A stretch of 64,000 nucleotides of DNA, from the NCBI GenBank assembly GCA_023630585.1, contig CM042539.1, positions 6,052,255-6,116,254 on the forward strand, read 5' to 3'. The stretch comes from Cranoglanis bouderius. Its lineage: Eukaryota > Chordata > Actinopteri > Siluriformes > Cranoglanididae. Of this stretch, positions 49,941 through 62,674 are shown piece after piece (the stretch's first letter is position 1; each line of letters begins with the position of its first letter). The notes under the pieces were generated by a model. That model was not told the DNA's origin and did no database searches. It was given only the letters and a program-made list of their open reading frames with translations. The position numbers and the translations under genes were made by a program.

Positions 49941-50383
49941 GACTTCATGTACATTTCGGTGAGATAAGGAAATGTAGGGTTTAGTACTTATTTTCTGACA
50001 GTGTATGGGTTGTGAGTCACTCCTATCAGCCCCTAGTGTGATGCTCACCAATAAAAGCAGAACATAAAGTCCTCCTTTGTGAATCTGTTTATCTCAGATA
50101 ATATTGCTCTCTTCATTTGAATAAGCCAGGCTCAGTTTGTAGTTTCGCTTTTTGGATGAGGAAGACTGTAGATTTCTGCTGTATTGGGTGATGTATGAGG
50201 GGTATTTCCAGACAGGAGGGGCGACTTCTTTACTCGCAAAATAAAGAAAAATACAACTAAAACGAAACTAAAATTCCCGCCGAAAGAGCGTTTCACTACT
50301 TTAGAACACGCGTAACCGAGCAAAAACGTGGCGATTAAAGCGTGTTATAAAAAAAAACAGCTCTAACATGAGGCCTAGATGAT

Positions 50384-50562
50384 TTAATCCCGGACAGAAA
50401 GCAAAGAGAAGGAGGAGGAAGAGGTGAGCTAATCTAATCGGATTATGGAGCTCCACTTTAGGAGCACGTGAGTCCGAGAGCTACAGATGGATGCGCAGCT
50501 CGCAGTGCGCAAACGCAAACGGGACAATGCGGCTTTTAATGGCTTTCAGTGGGGATTAATCC
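50384..50562 (+). promoter_or_regulatory. ANKRD33B upstream region with K50 homeodomain (CRX/OTX-type) sites
   Basis: TAATCGGATTA at 50435-50445 is an exact P3 dimer site (TAATCNGATTA). GGATTAATCC at 50553-50562 is a second palindromic TAATCC site, and a single TAATCC occurs near 50384. They lie 250-430 bases before the ANKRD33B start codon. CRX/OTX proteins bind such sites in photoreceptors; the link to this gene is inference. Confidence 0.5.
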
Positions 50563-50592
50563 GTGTTCGGTAAATTTTCGTGTTCGGTTTTT

Positions 50593-50729
50593 ATGTAGAT
50601 TTGTGTTTTGCTTGGACGGAGAGACATGATGACGAGAACACAATCTGGAACTAAATCAAGTTTAGGAGGATAGCCCAGGAGGGCAGGATGAACGGATCTA
50701 CGAGAGAAGACCTAACTTTTTTTTTTTAA
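50593..50729 (+). promoter_or_regulatory. Short upstream ORFs in the putative ANKRD33B 5' leader
   Basis: Three upstream ATGs precede the main start: a minimal ATG-TAG at 50593-50598, a 15-codon ORF at 50626-50673 and a 13-codon ORF at 50688-50729. All end before 50816. If transcribed they could reduce translation of the main frame; the transcription start is not known. Confidence 0.45.
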
Positions 50730-50815
50730 AATTATTATTCTTTTTATTATCACCACTCGGACTTTCCGAAACCAAATGAGTTAACACGTCGTGAGTTGAC
50801 GGGTTAACGTGTTAG

Positions 50816-53800
50816 ATGTTGCTAATGAGGGACCAGGAGGATGGTGGAGGCTCCACACCGGGTAAACTGAAACCCAAACTCAGCACCAGCTCCACGCAAA
50901 TCCACCCCGCCATCACGCAGGAGCCGCCGGACATCCAGTACAGCGACTTCGACGAGGATCTCGGTTCGTGTGATTATTATTCTGAGGATGACTGTGAGGA
51001 ATACGATGAGTTCTCGGACTCGTTCGACACGCGGAGCATCGCCTCGGATGACTCGTTTTACCCGCCGGATGAAGAGCTCACGGAGTCGGAGTGCGACCTG
51101 ACACAAACCCCCACCGGGACGCTGTCGCTGTTCCGAGCCTGCTGCAGTAACAGTGCGCTCACCGTCAAGGCTCTGATCCGGCAGGGTGTGACCGAGGAAG
51201 AGGTGCGAGAAAAGGACAAGAACAACCGGGTAAGCGCGGCCAGGCAACGAGTCGATTCATTCTCAAACAACTCTTTACAGTGAGTCGAGCGGGAGAATCG
51301 ATTCACAGGCAGCTGTTTTACAGTAAACTAATCTGTACCATTCTCCGGGGTTTCCCTAAAGGTACACTCTTAAAAACGTTTCTTCAAGGGTTCTTACCTT
51401 CCTTCCTACTTGGAAGAACCCTGTTGTAGGGTTCTACTTTAAATGTTTAAGGGTTACCATAGAACACAATTTTTTTTGTACCTTCACATCTACATTTTTG
51501 ATCTAGAAGAGTAAATACATCTATCTTTAACATGTTTAAGGTACCACCATCAACCCTGAGGTCTAATGATGTGCCTTTGTTTTTAATTATGTCTTTAAAA
51601 CCTTTGGGTGTTAACCCTCTACTGCATGAATGATTACATTTACATCAAACAATGTTTTATGGATTTTTTTATTACTTGAATTAGCTCAAGTAATAAAAAT
51701 ACATTAAACAATTTTAGCTGGGGGTAGGTGGCAAATTGGTGCCGTATGGCAACAATGTGCAATGGTGGAAAGTATCATATAGTCAAAAATAACAGAGTTA
51801 TTTAATAAGTTGCAGAGTTTTCTGTCACCTAGTAAGCACATAAAAGTTATAACTTCTAGAAAGGAATTACAGTTATAAAAAGTATGTGGATGGATTTACT
51901 CACTTATAATACATACAAAATTTGATCCAAATCCATGTTTTGGGTGAAGTATCTTTTTAATTCTTTCTCTTGAATTCTTAATTATCTCCCTTGAAACATA
52001 AACTTTAGAAATTAAGGTGCAAAATGTCTTAAATTACAAGTTTTTCTTACTTTGAACATGAAAAAATGTAAATATACCATTAGAGAAGCCTAGTGTCCGT
52101 TTTGCTATGTAGGCCTGTTTCAGTTCATGAACACACATACCACAGCATTCCATTCCATTATCGCATGTTGTTGCCATATGGCGACAATTACATTTCACCA
52201 CTTAATAGAATACTCAAAATATATAAACTTGTTTAAATGACAAAAAAAAAAAAATGTTAACTTATCTCAGGTAGTGTTTCATTGTTTTCCTTTAAGTAAT
52301 TTTGCCTAAATATTGAATATTGAAATTAATAACATTTTGAGAGCCATCCGAGGATGAAGTTCACCTTGCCATGTGATTGCAGTAAAGGAAGTGCATACAA
52401 CACTTCCTGGTCATGTGACACAAAGATCCCTTTTTCCAGTTATATAGGAAAATGGTAGTTTTGTATTACTGCCTATCAAAAAAAAGGAGATTTATTTATT
52501 AATTGAAAAAAAAAGGAGATTTATTTTAAATCTCCATGCAGTAAAGGGTTGAAGACACTCCATTCCTTAGACCAGGTGAAAGATTTTGAAGGTTTCTTAA
52601 GATGCATCGTTAAAGGTACCACCTTTGTCATAAGCAACAGTATGCTTTAGCACGTTTTCTTTCTACTGTCAGTGGTGACTGAACGTTAGCTTGCTAAATT
52701 TTTTAAATACAATATGGACATTAGGTTTGTAGACTGTTATGACCATGACAACTATGACAACAGCACGAAACGTTGGCTATTACACTGTAAAAAATTGTAG
52801 TCAACACAATTTCTGGATGCGGTATCAAACAAATCAAAACTTGTGTTTCATTTCACTTAAAGTTTTTTTCTCTTTGGACCAATTATGTTTATGGGCAGAG
52901 AAGGGTCCAAGCACTTACTCAGTCACTCATTCACTTTCAGTAAGTGCTTTATCCCGGTCAGGGTCACGGTGGATCTGGAGTCTATCCTGGGAAACTTGAG
53001 CAGGAGGCCAGTTCACACCATGGATGGGGCACCAGATCGTCACGTGGCAAGCATCCAAACAAATCTAATGAAAACTTTGGACAAATTTGAAGCAAAACAA
53101 CGGTGATGTGCTTGGATTTCACTCTTACTTTAAAGCATAAAAGTAAGAAAAGGTACAAAGCCTCAGCCCAGGCCCCTGACCTTAACCTCTGTAAAGTTTT
53201 ATACGAACTGAATCGTGTGAATTTGTGTGAGACCGTGTTGAAGGGTCAATCAAATAGTGTGGGCCAAAACGGTTCAATTAGAAGCATTATATCTAATGCT
53301 TTTCACTTACAGCATTTCACTTAAAGTGACTCAACTGTAATTTCTGGTCTGTCTTATTCCCGAGATCCGTCTCATAAAGGTTGAATTGTGGCTGCGGTCT
53401 GGCAGTAAAGACTCGGAGGAATTCATCACCTTCCTTTCACAGCGCTATGTGGGCCAAATGAAAGTGGCAGGCGTGGGCTAGAACTCGTTCAGGATAAAGC
53501 GAAGTGGGCTGAGGAGGAAAAAAAAAGTGTGTTTGTGCTTTGTGGCTGTAAAACTGATGTGCAGACTGATAACTGACGAACACTGTTCAGATTCGGCTTA
53601 CTGGATTAAACACATGGGCATAATTTGGCATTGTGCTATTTCACAATGCGCAGCCATCTTGAAATAAATTGAATTATTTCATGCAAGTTTTGGATTTCCG
53701 TTGGGAATAAATTAAACCGCATTCACTGGTCATTTAAATCGTGTATGCATCTGACACGAGACAGAATGTTATTTTGTGCAAGACTGACGCACACAGACGA

Positions 53801-54427
53801 TCTAGGACAATTTTTAGTTCTGAAACATGTTTATACCTTTTTATTTCATGTGTCACGTATCTGGATTCAAACCATGCGTGTTTACACTTGTAGTAAAATG
53901 CAATTCCATTTCACATTGGTTGCTGCATCAAAATTGTGATTTTTTGCGTCAATTGTAATCTTTTAATTAAGCAAATTCAGCATTCACAGATCACGTGATT
54001 AGTCAAGAGGGAACAGAATTCCCATAATGCACTTGGCTGTTTGTAAGGAATAGAGAATAGTGGCTAAAACCATTGTAAATTGTTACCGAATAAATGTTTT
54101 TTTTTAAATAATGCACATTTGAAAATGTTTACAGGTACTATTACCTTAACCTTTAAAAAGAAAACTAATTGTTTTCTTGAGTAATAATAGATTTAAATAA
54201 AAGTTATTCGCACACCTAAATCTCAGTCCTAATAATGTATGCCACAATACTTAAAAATCCTCTTTTCTTAAAAGCCATCACATTTTATTTAACTCGCAGG
54301 CCTCGCCCATCTTTCTAAAGCTAATTCAATCCTATTATAACTGATAAATCCATCCGGAGGAGCGGGACGTGATTACATCACAGTTATAGCATCAGTGTGG
54401 CGTGACCGTAATAGAGGTGTGTGCATT

Positions 54428-54501
<74 letters not shown>

Positions 54502-55940
54502 CTTGTCCCTGCTCCCTGCGATGTCCTGAAGTGCGCCGTGAGCAGGATTTGGTCTGGACCGAGTCCTGAATGTACTGCGCTCATCTGAGACTGATGTATT
54601 CCTCTCGGCATCGTGGAAATAAAGTCATTAACACCAGAGCCATATAACACTCCTTCCTGTAGTGCAGCAGCAAGACAGAGAGCAAACCAGCACAAAGGGG
54701 AAAAATACTTTTGGAATCTTGTTTGCTAAATATTTTTATATATCAGAGCTATTAATAGACACAGTGTGTTTACAAGCTAGTGCACTTTAATTTATTAGCT
54801 TTAGTGCTACGTGATGAGCGTGTCTGGATCATGTTCTGTAAATCCAACCTTTCTCAAACACGGCTGCTTTAATCTCTGACGGCCTTTACTGTCCTCTATG
54901 GAAGGGGTTCTTTAACCAGTGACTTCTTTAACTATAAAAAATATCCTTGCCACAACATAAAAGCGTTCACTCTATTGTTTGCATCACGACGATGCTACAG
55001 TCATCCGTGTCCAGGAGCCCAAGAGAGCAAAACTGGCTGTGCTCTCAGGGTGGGAGGGGCATACTCTCTTTCCACTGTCAATCAGAGCGACACTAGTCAA
55101 TCATGGACGTCTGTGAGCTCATGGATGCGGAAGTGGACAGATAGCGCTTTCCTTTCTAATGCGTTACTCCGCCCTGTGACCCGGCCTGAGCAGCAGTTTG
55201 AAAAGACGCGACTGGTGGCTTCTTGTGTGCTGGAGGAAGCATGTGATGGCCTTCTCCCTCCCGGGTTGGTAGCTGTCGTGTGATTGGAAGAGCTGGCTGG
55301 TGGGTGGGAATTTGGCCAAGAATAAATTAGGGGAAAAAAAAAAAAACCCATGGAGATCCATGTCACCATGTTATGTTATGAAAGTGAACTCATGTAAACA
55401 TGTGACACTGTGTGAAAAAATATGGGATCACATGAAAAATAATTATAAATAATAAGGTAAGAAAACCACACCTAAAATTTTTAAAAATAAATCTTGTGTA
55501 AAAATCACACATGTGGAGTCCACTACGTGTGTAAATATAACATCTGAAACGTGTGATTATTTTATAAGGACACGATAAAGCAGTTACTAATGATGTGTTA
55601 ATAAATGCTGTAAACACGTCACACAGTGAGAGAAATCTGCTGTTTCCAAAACGCTCACGTGTTTAGAAACATGGCCTTTTTTGGGCCTTTATCACACCCA
55701 CATGAAAGTAAAAGCCACAACTTTTCATTGGGTCTTGTGGGATCCCAGTCATGTTAATGTACACCTCGAGTACAAAGTGCAGAGCAAGAAGGGGTTTTCA
55801 CGTGATGAGTCATTTCTAGAAAGCTGCCGCTTTACTCTCCAATCTCTCACACACAGACTGGCACTTTATTACCTCTCTCTCTCTCTCATTTTATAAGATG
55901 GCAACAAGACACCATGACTCATTAAGACCCACTTCATCAG

Positions 55941-55980
<40 letters not shown>

Positions 55981-58900
55981 TTCTCCAAAAATGTGATTAG
56001 CACTTATTACTTATTAATAATGCTTATTAGCATTATTCATGTCACTACATGAATAATGAAGTGTTCATGATTTGATATAACAACTAATCAAATGTCTGCG
56101 TCAAATCCTCGCTCAATTCAAGATGTCCGCTCCTCTTACAGCCACGTAAACACAGAACAATTTTTCACAATTCAATTAAGATGAGAAGTTCCGATGCTTA
56201 AAATCATTCATGTGAATTTGAAGGAAAAAAGATCCAACCACATCATCCATCGGCTGGGCAGTGTGTTCAAAAATATTATATAAATATGATATAAATAGGA
56301 TAAAAACATCATATACTGTATATCACAATATTACAGTGTTGTGTTAGAAAAAACTATGAAGAACTGAGTTCGATGACATTCTTATATAATGTACTAAAAT
56401 AAATATGAAATTTTTAATAAATTCAAATGAATGAATTGTAAAAAATGTTAAATTTCTGCAACTGTGAATTAAAGTTATAAAAAAGATATCACAATACCAG
56501 CGATATCTCAGAAAAGTATACTTTTACAATTTATCGCAATATCGATATTATATCATCATATTGCCCTCGCCATTGTTCATTGGAATTCTTTATGAGATCA
56601 GGTTTTCTGCATTACACATGATATTAATTGATGAAGTTAATCATGGAAGTAGTTTATTTTACAGTACTGTAACTACTTGGTACTTAATAGGTAAATACAT
56701 TGCAAAAAATGACATCTTAGCAAGTGAAAATATCTTGAATATAGTCAAATGTATCTACTATAGATTATTAATCCTATATTTCAGATAATTGTGTGTTTAT
56801 TTCTTGAAAGAAGCAAAATGATTTCCAATTTAATAAAATACATCTAAAGCTTGAAATGAGTGAAAGCATCTAAAACAGATCTAAGAACAAATTTAGCTAA
56901 GATCTGATTTTTTTTGCAGTGTATGTATGAATTTCAAGTCTTTTCTGGCACATACTTACTAATATGTACTTAAAATCCTTAAAATTCAAAGGTATGTAGC
57001 GGATATTATTTACAGTCACGACATAACTGTCTATTAAATACTAAATCGTTGGAGTATTTTCGATTATTTCAACATGTTCCACTTTCAAAAAGAATTAATT
57101 TGCTCTTCTGATTAACTACTAACAACTGCTAACTACTACTAGCTACAAAATAGTAATACTAACTAAGGCATCAAATAAAGTATCATCAGTGCTTCTCTCT
57201 TGCTGGCAGTTCATATCATGATACATATCGTATATCGTGCCTTAGAGAATTGAGATATGATATTTTTGTCATATCGCCCAGCCCTAATATTAACTAACTT
57301 CAAATAAATAACAACAACAAAAAAAAAAACGACTACAGTTGTACAGTAGCTTGTAGTTAAAGCACATACATGAATATCTTTATTTCCTTTTAATTATTTG
57401 TGAATATTTATATTAAAAAACAGGTCATTGTAACGTTAAAATTTAACGTGATTTTGAATCCTTTAAAAAAGCCGAACGAGAACGTAAGTGCAAAAACTCG
57501 GATGCTTGGTCACTCGCTCCCGAGGCTAATCCTTTCTATTTCAGGAGCTGACTAGGCCGCAGATTACACGAGACAGATATCCGAGTCTGAGCTGAGAGGG
57601 GAAATAAAACAAACCGTGAAGCTGATGCCCCGAAATGCCACCTGCATATATTTACATTACATTTACATTTATATTCACTCTGAAGATTCTTTTTTTATCC
57701 AAAGTAACTTAAATGTGATGCAAATCCAATCCAAGCACAGGCCTACGTCTAGTGGTCCAGGTATCCTGTACATAAAACCTTAACGATGTCAGTAGTACAG
57801 GGTTTTCTCACATTAATTTCACGCATATTGTCTTAAAGATACAGTTTGTAATTGTTTAGAGGTTACAGAAACCCTGAAGCGCGTGTGGAAAAAGTTCCAT
57901 GTTGTTATTTCAGCTTAATATCTGTTTTTTTTTTCCCCCAACTCATTATTTGACTTACTATCCTGTTATTTTGACTTATTTTGTTATTTCAAGATACTAT
58001 CTCAGTATTTTGACTTGATCTGTTAAACAATTATTTTGAATTAATATAATTTCGACTTAATAACGTTATTCCAACTTAATGTACCATCTTATTATATTGA
58101 CTTAACTTATTATTCTGACTTAATATTTTGTTATTACGAGTTAATATAGCAATGTTTTATATAAACTTAACTCACTATTTTGACTTAATTATTCATTATT
58201 CTGACTTAATATTTCTTTATTATGTCAATTATGTTAATATCTTATCGTTTTGACTTGTTATTTCAAGATATTATCCCGTTATTTCAAATTAAGAACTTTT
58301 ACAGAAAAGGGGAGGAGCTGAGCAGCTCTGTTCCATCAAGGGGAGGGGCTTATTTCTGGGTCAGAAAAATGTCAATTTCAAAGCCTGAAATGAAATAACT
58401 AGTGATATCCAGCACACAGTAATATCGCAGATAACAGCTTTTCTAACATATCTTTATTATTCCAGGTGTAGAAACACTATTAAACAAAGCACATCTTATG
58501 ACAAGACCAAGCTGTCAAAAAAGGCAAGGAGTCTCAGTTTAGTAACACATTTAAAATGTTTTATGATATTAGGAGCTAATATTATAATGACTGAAAGTAC
58601 AGTTGTATTTTCGGGAGTGAACAGATTTCTTCCTGCTGCTTGAGGATATTTATAAACGCCAGAAGCCATTATTGGAGTTCGGGTCGACTAATTTTACCGT
58701 ATGTCTAAAGGTCAAAACTGGTAGATTTGTTTCCTTATTTTACATTTTTTGTTGATAAATCTGATATTTTTAAATATTCATTAGACATTTGAAATATTTG
58801 GGCTGTTTCTGAACCTTCAGGGTTTTTAAGTGACATCAAGCGACAGCTGCTGTACTATCTGTACAATATAGTGTCTATAAAAATCCTGCTTTCTTACAGG

Positions 58901-61900
58901 CCCCCTAGTGACTGCTTTTAACACTTATAGCTAGAAACAGCAGCCCTGGCATATCTGTAAGGAGTCTCCAGTGTCAGCACTTTGTACCAGTCAGAGGTAA
59001 ATCTGTAACTTTTTAAGGAGTTTACGCTGTGGTTATGACTGTTTATAGCTACTATAACGTAAGTGAGAACAGGAGCTGACTTGTTTCACAATGTTTCTGA
59101 ATGTAACTATAAATGGATAATAAATATGGCAAATTGAAAATTAGAATGGTCTGCAAACTGCTATTCTAGAAGTGGAATAAAACGCATGCGGACCAGCTGT
59201 TATAGGAAAATAATCAACGCTGGGTTAGTGACAGTAACTCTACCTCATCACACCACCCTGTCGTTGATTATTTTCCTATAACAGCAACACAAACACTGTT
59301 TTATTACTTACTTGTAGTGACTAACTGCAGAACTGCTGAGCATTAAATGCCTCGTGTGGAAGATGTAACAGTTTCATAAGAAACTTTGTGAATGTATTTT
59401 ACTATAAAAATAATAGCCATTAACCCTTGGGTCACTTGGACATGCTAATATAAATAAGTTTGGGAAATGTGAACAAATGAAAAAAATCTTATAGCATACA
59501 TAAATATAAAACAGAGAAGCAATGCAGATTTAAATCTAGACATAGAAGAGCGTAGAAAGTGTGCAGCTCTCTAAGATGTTATTAGACGTCCCTTATAAAG
59601 GATTGAATCAGACAGGTCAAGTGTGAAATCAGTTTTTGCTAAAATTACCTTTTAATCAAAATCAGGACGTGGCCTTTTCGTGGCTCTGAGAAAACAGTTT
59701 AAAATGTTAATAACTCTATGGAATGTGGCGAGTTTGTAAGAACAGAGCTACTACTTTATAATAGATCCTTCTTAAGGATATATTAACATGGCTTTCAATC
59801 CAATCAGACATTTTTAATCAGATGTCATTATTTCAACTAACAGAACAACATGTCTGAAAATCAGACATGAAATCAATTACACACAAATAACAAATAGTAA
59901 AGTCCCAAAGTGTGACTCAACTCAGTCATGTTGCCTGTTAATTAAGAAAGCTCCGCCTCTTCTAGCTTACCTAGCTTATCTACATGGTCTTTTGGGGGCG
60001 TGGCTTTAGAGGGAATGCTCAAGAGGGACTGCATTTGTTGTCCACCAAATTACTAACTGAGTACAGTTACAGTAAGCTTAACTGTTTAACTGCTGTTGTG
60101 TAGAATTATTACATATCAAACTATTATTGATATTATTTCTGATACCACAGCGCTGTTGAATTCACACATTGTGATTGGTCAGAAGCTGTTGATTAATTTC
60201 TATAACAGCAGCTCTGACAGTAGTTCAGCTGAAAATCACAGGTTTATATTAATTGAGCTGTTTCTGTAGACTTTCTGCTATATTTCATTATTTGTCAGTA
60301 ACTGTCTGTCTGTCTGTCTGTGTTATTGAGAATTTTTGAAGGTTAAGTCTCTGGGTTAAGTTACTGGGGCGCTGTTATCATTAGCATTTACCTTTTCTTA
60401 CGACTTCAGCACGATTAAAAAGATCTGTCTAAGCACTAATGTGTGTATTTTTTTAAAATTTATTTTACGTAATTTAATATTAGAATTAACTAGTTTGAGT
60501 TTTAAAAAGTCCATAATCATGAAATGCATTTCACTGCCAGTGTTCATTAATGCACCAAATTAAAACCTAACCTCTTAACTCTGTACCTGATCATTTTATC
60601 TCAGATATGATCAATAACACTCAGCATGTGCTAACATTTAGAATATCCATCGGGTATTTCCTCAGGACTGTACAGTTTTAATGACGATGTATTTGTGAAT
60701 TTTGGCTCTGCAGACCGGGCTGATGGTGGCATGTTACCATGGCTACCTGGAGGTGGTCATCGCACTTTCGGTGTGTCCTCACCTGGACGTGAACTGGCAG
60801 GACAACGAGGGCAACACTGCCCTGATCACAGCCGCACAGGCCGGTGGGTTTCACCTCGCTTTCTGTTCTTACACTCACATTCACACAGTGTGGAGAACAG
60901 TGATGGGAATTCTGGGAATTTATTGAGTCGGATCACTTGACTCTTTCGGCTCCCGAATGGCTTATTGCCTTTTTTTTTTTCTTTTTTTTTTGCTTATTTA
61001 TTACTTATTGCTATTTTGCATTAAAATATAATTAAATAATTGTTAGCCTAAATCAATCATCCCTGCACGGTTAGGTTATTGTGTCTGATCTGTCTGTCAG
61101 TATTTAAAAGACATTTATTTCGATATTTTAGTGATAAAAGCTCACCTCTGATAATATAACGGCCTCATTCACACAGCCGAGAGTCAAACACATGACTCAC
61201 ACTAGTGATTCACACTAACACACAGTTCCAGATGTTGAAAAGATGTTGTTCCCTAGAATTACTGTAATTAATGTCATGAATTTGAAAAAAAAAAATTTGA
61301 TTATTCAGAAATGTACAGACTGTATACTAAGTTTGATTCCTTTTGAAAGCATATATAAGATAAAAATCCAAATGCTAGTGGTGAGACAAATGATATAATT
61401 TCGAGAGGATTTCCCAAACAGTGACTTTACCGTGCATTACATCATTAATTCTTTTTACCATCAGGTAACATTTCTCACTTTTCTCAACGTTTCTCACATT
61501 TATAGTTCTCACAAACAAACTGTGACATATCTTACGTAAGGTTGTGTATTAAACCTCTTTATCTCATGATTGCAGGCCACATCATGATCACGAACTACCT
61601 GCTCAACTACTTCCCTTGCCTTGACATTGAAAAGAAGAACTGTCACGGTTTCACTGCACTGATGAAAGCTGCCATCCAGGGCAGAGTGGACTGTGTCCGA
61701 GCGCTGATCATGGCAGGTACTTCATCCCTTGCTTCTCTCTCTATGTTTATCTCTGCGGGTCCGAAAAGCTTAAATTGTATACAACTAGATTTTTGGAAAT
61801 TTGATGATTCTGAATCTGTCCACTTCTGGTTTGTTTGCTAGGAGCCGATCTGGAAGCCAGAGATAATGGGCGTAAGCTGACTCCTCGCGAGTGGGCGCTG

Positions 61901-62674
61901 CTCACCGGACGACACGACACGGCCTTCGTCATGCAGCGGCTCATCCATCGGCCATGTCCTGAACAGTGCTCTGACTCGTACCGGCCCGAGTGGCCCTTAT
62001 TGCCAGCTCTGGTGACCAAATCGCAACAGCACAAAGGCTGCATCCAGAGGATGCTGGAGGCTCTGAGCAACATTTTTAACATCAGCAACGTGACAGAAGC
62101 TTCAGAAGACGGCGTCTTCGACCACATGGTGCAGATGACAACAGCACTAGGCAGCCCGTTTATCGCCATGTCCTGTCGGACGGTGTGTCCCGGTAGTCCG
62201 CCATGCGTCGGAAAACGCCGCTACTCGGTCCAGGAGATCCTAAAAAAGCAGCGCATGCAGCAGCTCAAAGGACTCGGATCTGAACGCCTGGAGAACTACA
62301 AACGCCTCTTCCAGAACTCTCGAGTCACTCTGGTGCCTAAACCCAAAGACAGGCGTGCCAGCCTTCAGCCCCAGACTCCCAGTGACTCCTCAGCGCTCCG
62401 GAGAGGAAGTCTCCTCCCGCTCAACCTGGTGAGACGTAGCAGCGTGAGACCGGGCCTGGTGGTGCCCAAGCTGCGGATCACCAAGGCTCCGACGGTAACG
62501 CACCAGCCAGAGAAAAAGCAGCGCAAAAGTAGCTGCAACAGTGGCCAGTTCCTTCAGGTGCCCAAATGGAGGTACAAAGAACTTAAAGAAGAACGAAAGA
62601 AGGCAGAAGAAGCTGAGAGGAAACGGCTGGAGACGATCACTAGGCGACACCTCGCTGGTGGTAAACAGAAGTAA
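50816..62674 (+). CDS. ankrd33b: Ankyrin repeat domain-containing protein 33B (4 coding exons)
   Basis: Ankyrin-repeat protein related to the photoreceptor protein ANKRD33; its molecular role is poorly known. Coding exons: 50816-51229, 60714-60843, 61576-61716, 61842-62674, in frame, 505 aa (human 494). Residues 40-90 are very acidic and carry FDTRSIASDDSFYP, a family hallmark. Ankyrin repeats follow at about 108-265, with TGLMVACYHGYLEVV, DVNWQDNEGNTALITAAQAG, GFTALMKAAIQGRVDCVRAL and LTPREWALLTGRHDTAFVMQ. Then come GVFDHMVQMTT, CPGSPPCVGKRR and SVRPGLVVPKLRITKAPT, and a basic coiled C-terminus around VPKWRYKELKEERKKAEEAE. The ATG at 50816 is the first in frame; one three codons later (50825) is possible. 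Intron 1 is 9.5 kb and full of repeats. All splice sites are GT-AG. Confidence 0.94.
51615..52548. mobile_element. PiggyBac-like nonautonomous element in ANKRD33B intron 1
   Basis: Left end TTAA|CCCTCTACTGCATG; right end CATGCAGTAAAGGG|TTGA. The ends are 14-base inverted repeats with one mismatch, beside a TTAA (left) and a one-base variant TTGA (right), the usual piggyBac target. Subterminal phrases TGCCGTATGGCAACAATG and GTTGTTGCCATATGGCGACA are also inverted relatives. No ORF, about 0.93 kb. Confidence 0.6.
52915..53050 (+). repeat. LINE 3' tail-like fish repeat
   Basis: AGTAAGTGCTTTATCCCGGT, GGGTCACGGTGGATCTGGAG and GGATGGGGCACCAGATCGTC are phrases of a widespread teleost LINE-derived (L2-type) tail. 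Confidence 0.6.
54428..54499. repeat. (CA)n microsatellite
   Basis: 36 uninterrupted CA units in ANKRD33B intron 1. Confidence 0.95.
55938..55982. repeat. (TC)n(CA)n compound microsatellite
   Basis: About 11 TC units joined to about 10 CA units. Confidence 0.95.
56250..57287. mobile_element. hAT-like MITE remnant, probably with an insertion
   Basis: The right end reads TGTCATATCGCCCAGCCCTA when extended; the left end starts CGGCTGGGCAGTGTG. The interior has ATATCG-rich text (TTTATCGCAATATCGATATT) typical of fish elements with GGGCTGGGCGATAT ends. The middle (56570-57170) looks unrelated. Confidence 0.45.
57945..58290. repeat. Degenerate tandem repeat (TTATTxTGACTTAATAT type)
   Basis: About fifteen loose units built on TTATTTTGACTTAATAT with period 20-25 and many changes. 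Non-coding, AT-rich. Confidence 0.7.
58958..59312 (+). repeat. R1 repeat copy with a perfect 24-bp stem
   Basis: Contains GGAGTCTCCAGTGTCAGCAC and an exact 24-bp inverted pair (59196-59219 and 59262-59285) around a 42-base loop. In ANKRD33B intron 1. Confidence 0.85.
60146..60262 (+). repeat. R1 repeat end fragment
   Basis: Only the first 115 bases: ACCACAGCGCTGTTGAATTC with GTGATTGGTCAGAAGCTGTT. Confidence 0.75.

Larger units (their letters stand above)
51230..60713. other. ANKRD33B intron 1
   Basis: 9.5 kb with no second gene. It holds a piggyBac-like element, a LINE tail, several microsatellites, a hAT-like remnant, a degenerate tandem repeat and two R1 pieces. The stretches 53050-54420, 54500-55930 and 59320-60140 show nothing I can identify. 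Confidence 0.6.

Noticed and set aside
50822..51247. Minus-strand open frame over ANKRD33B exon 1
   Set aside because: It is a shadow of the GC-rich coding exon on the plus strand.
56033..56059. 11-bp perfect hairpin in an AT-rich region
   Set aside because: Low complexity (ATTATTCATG); likely chance.
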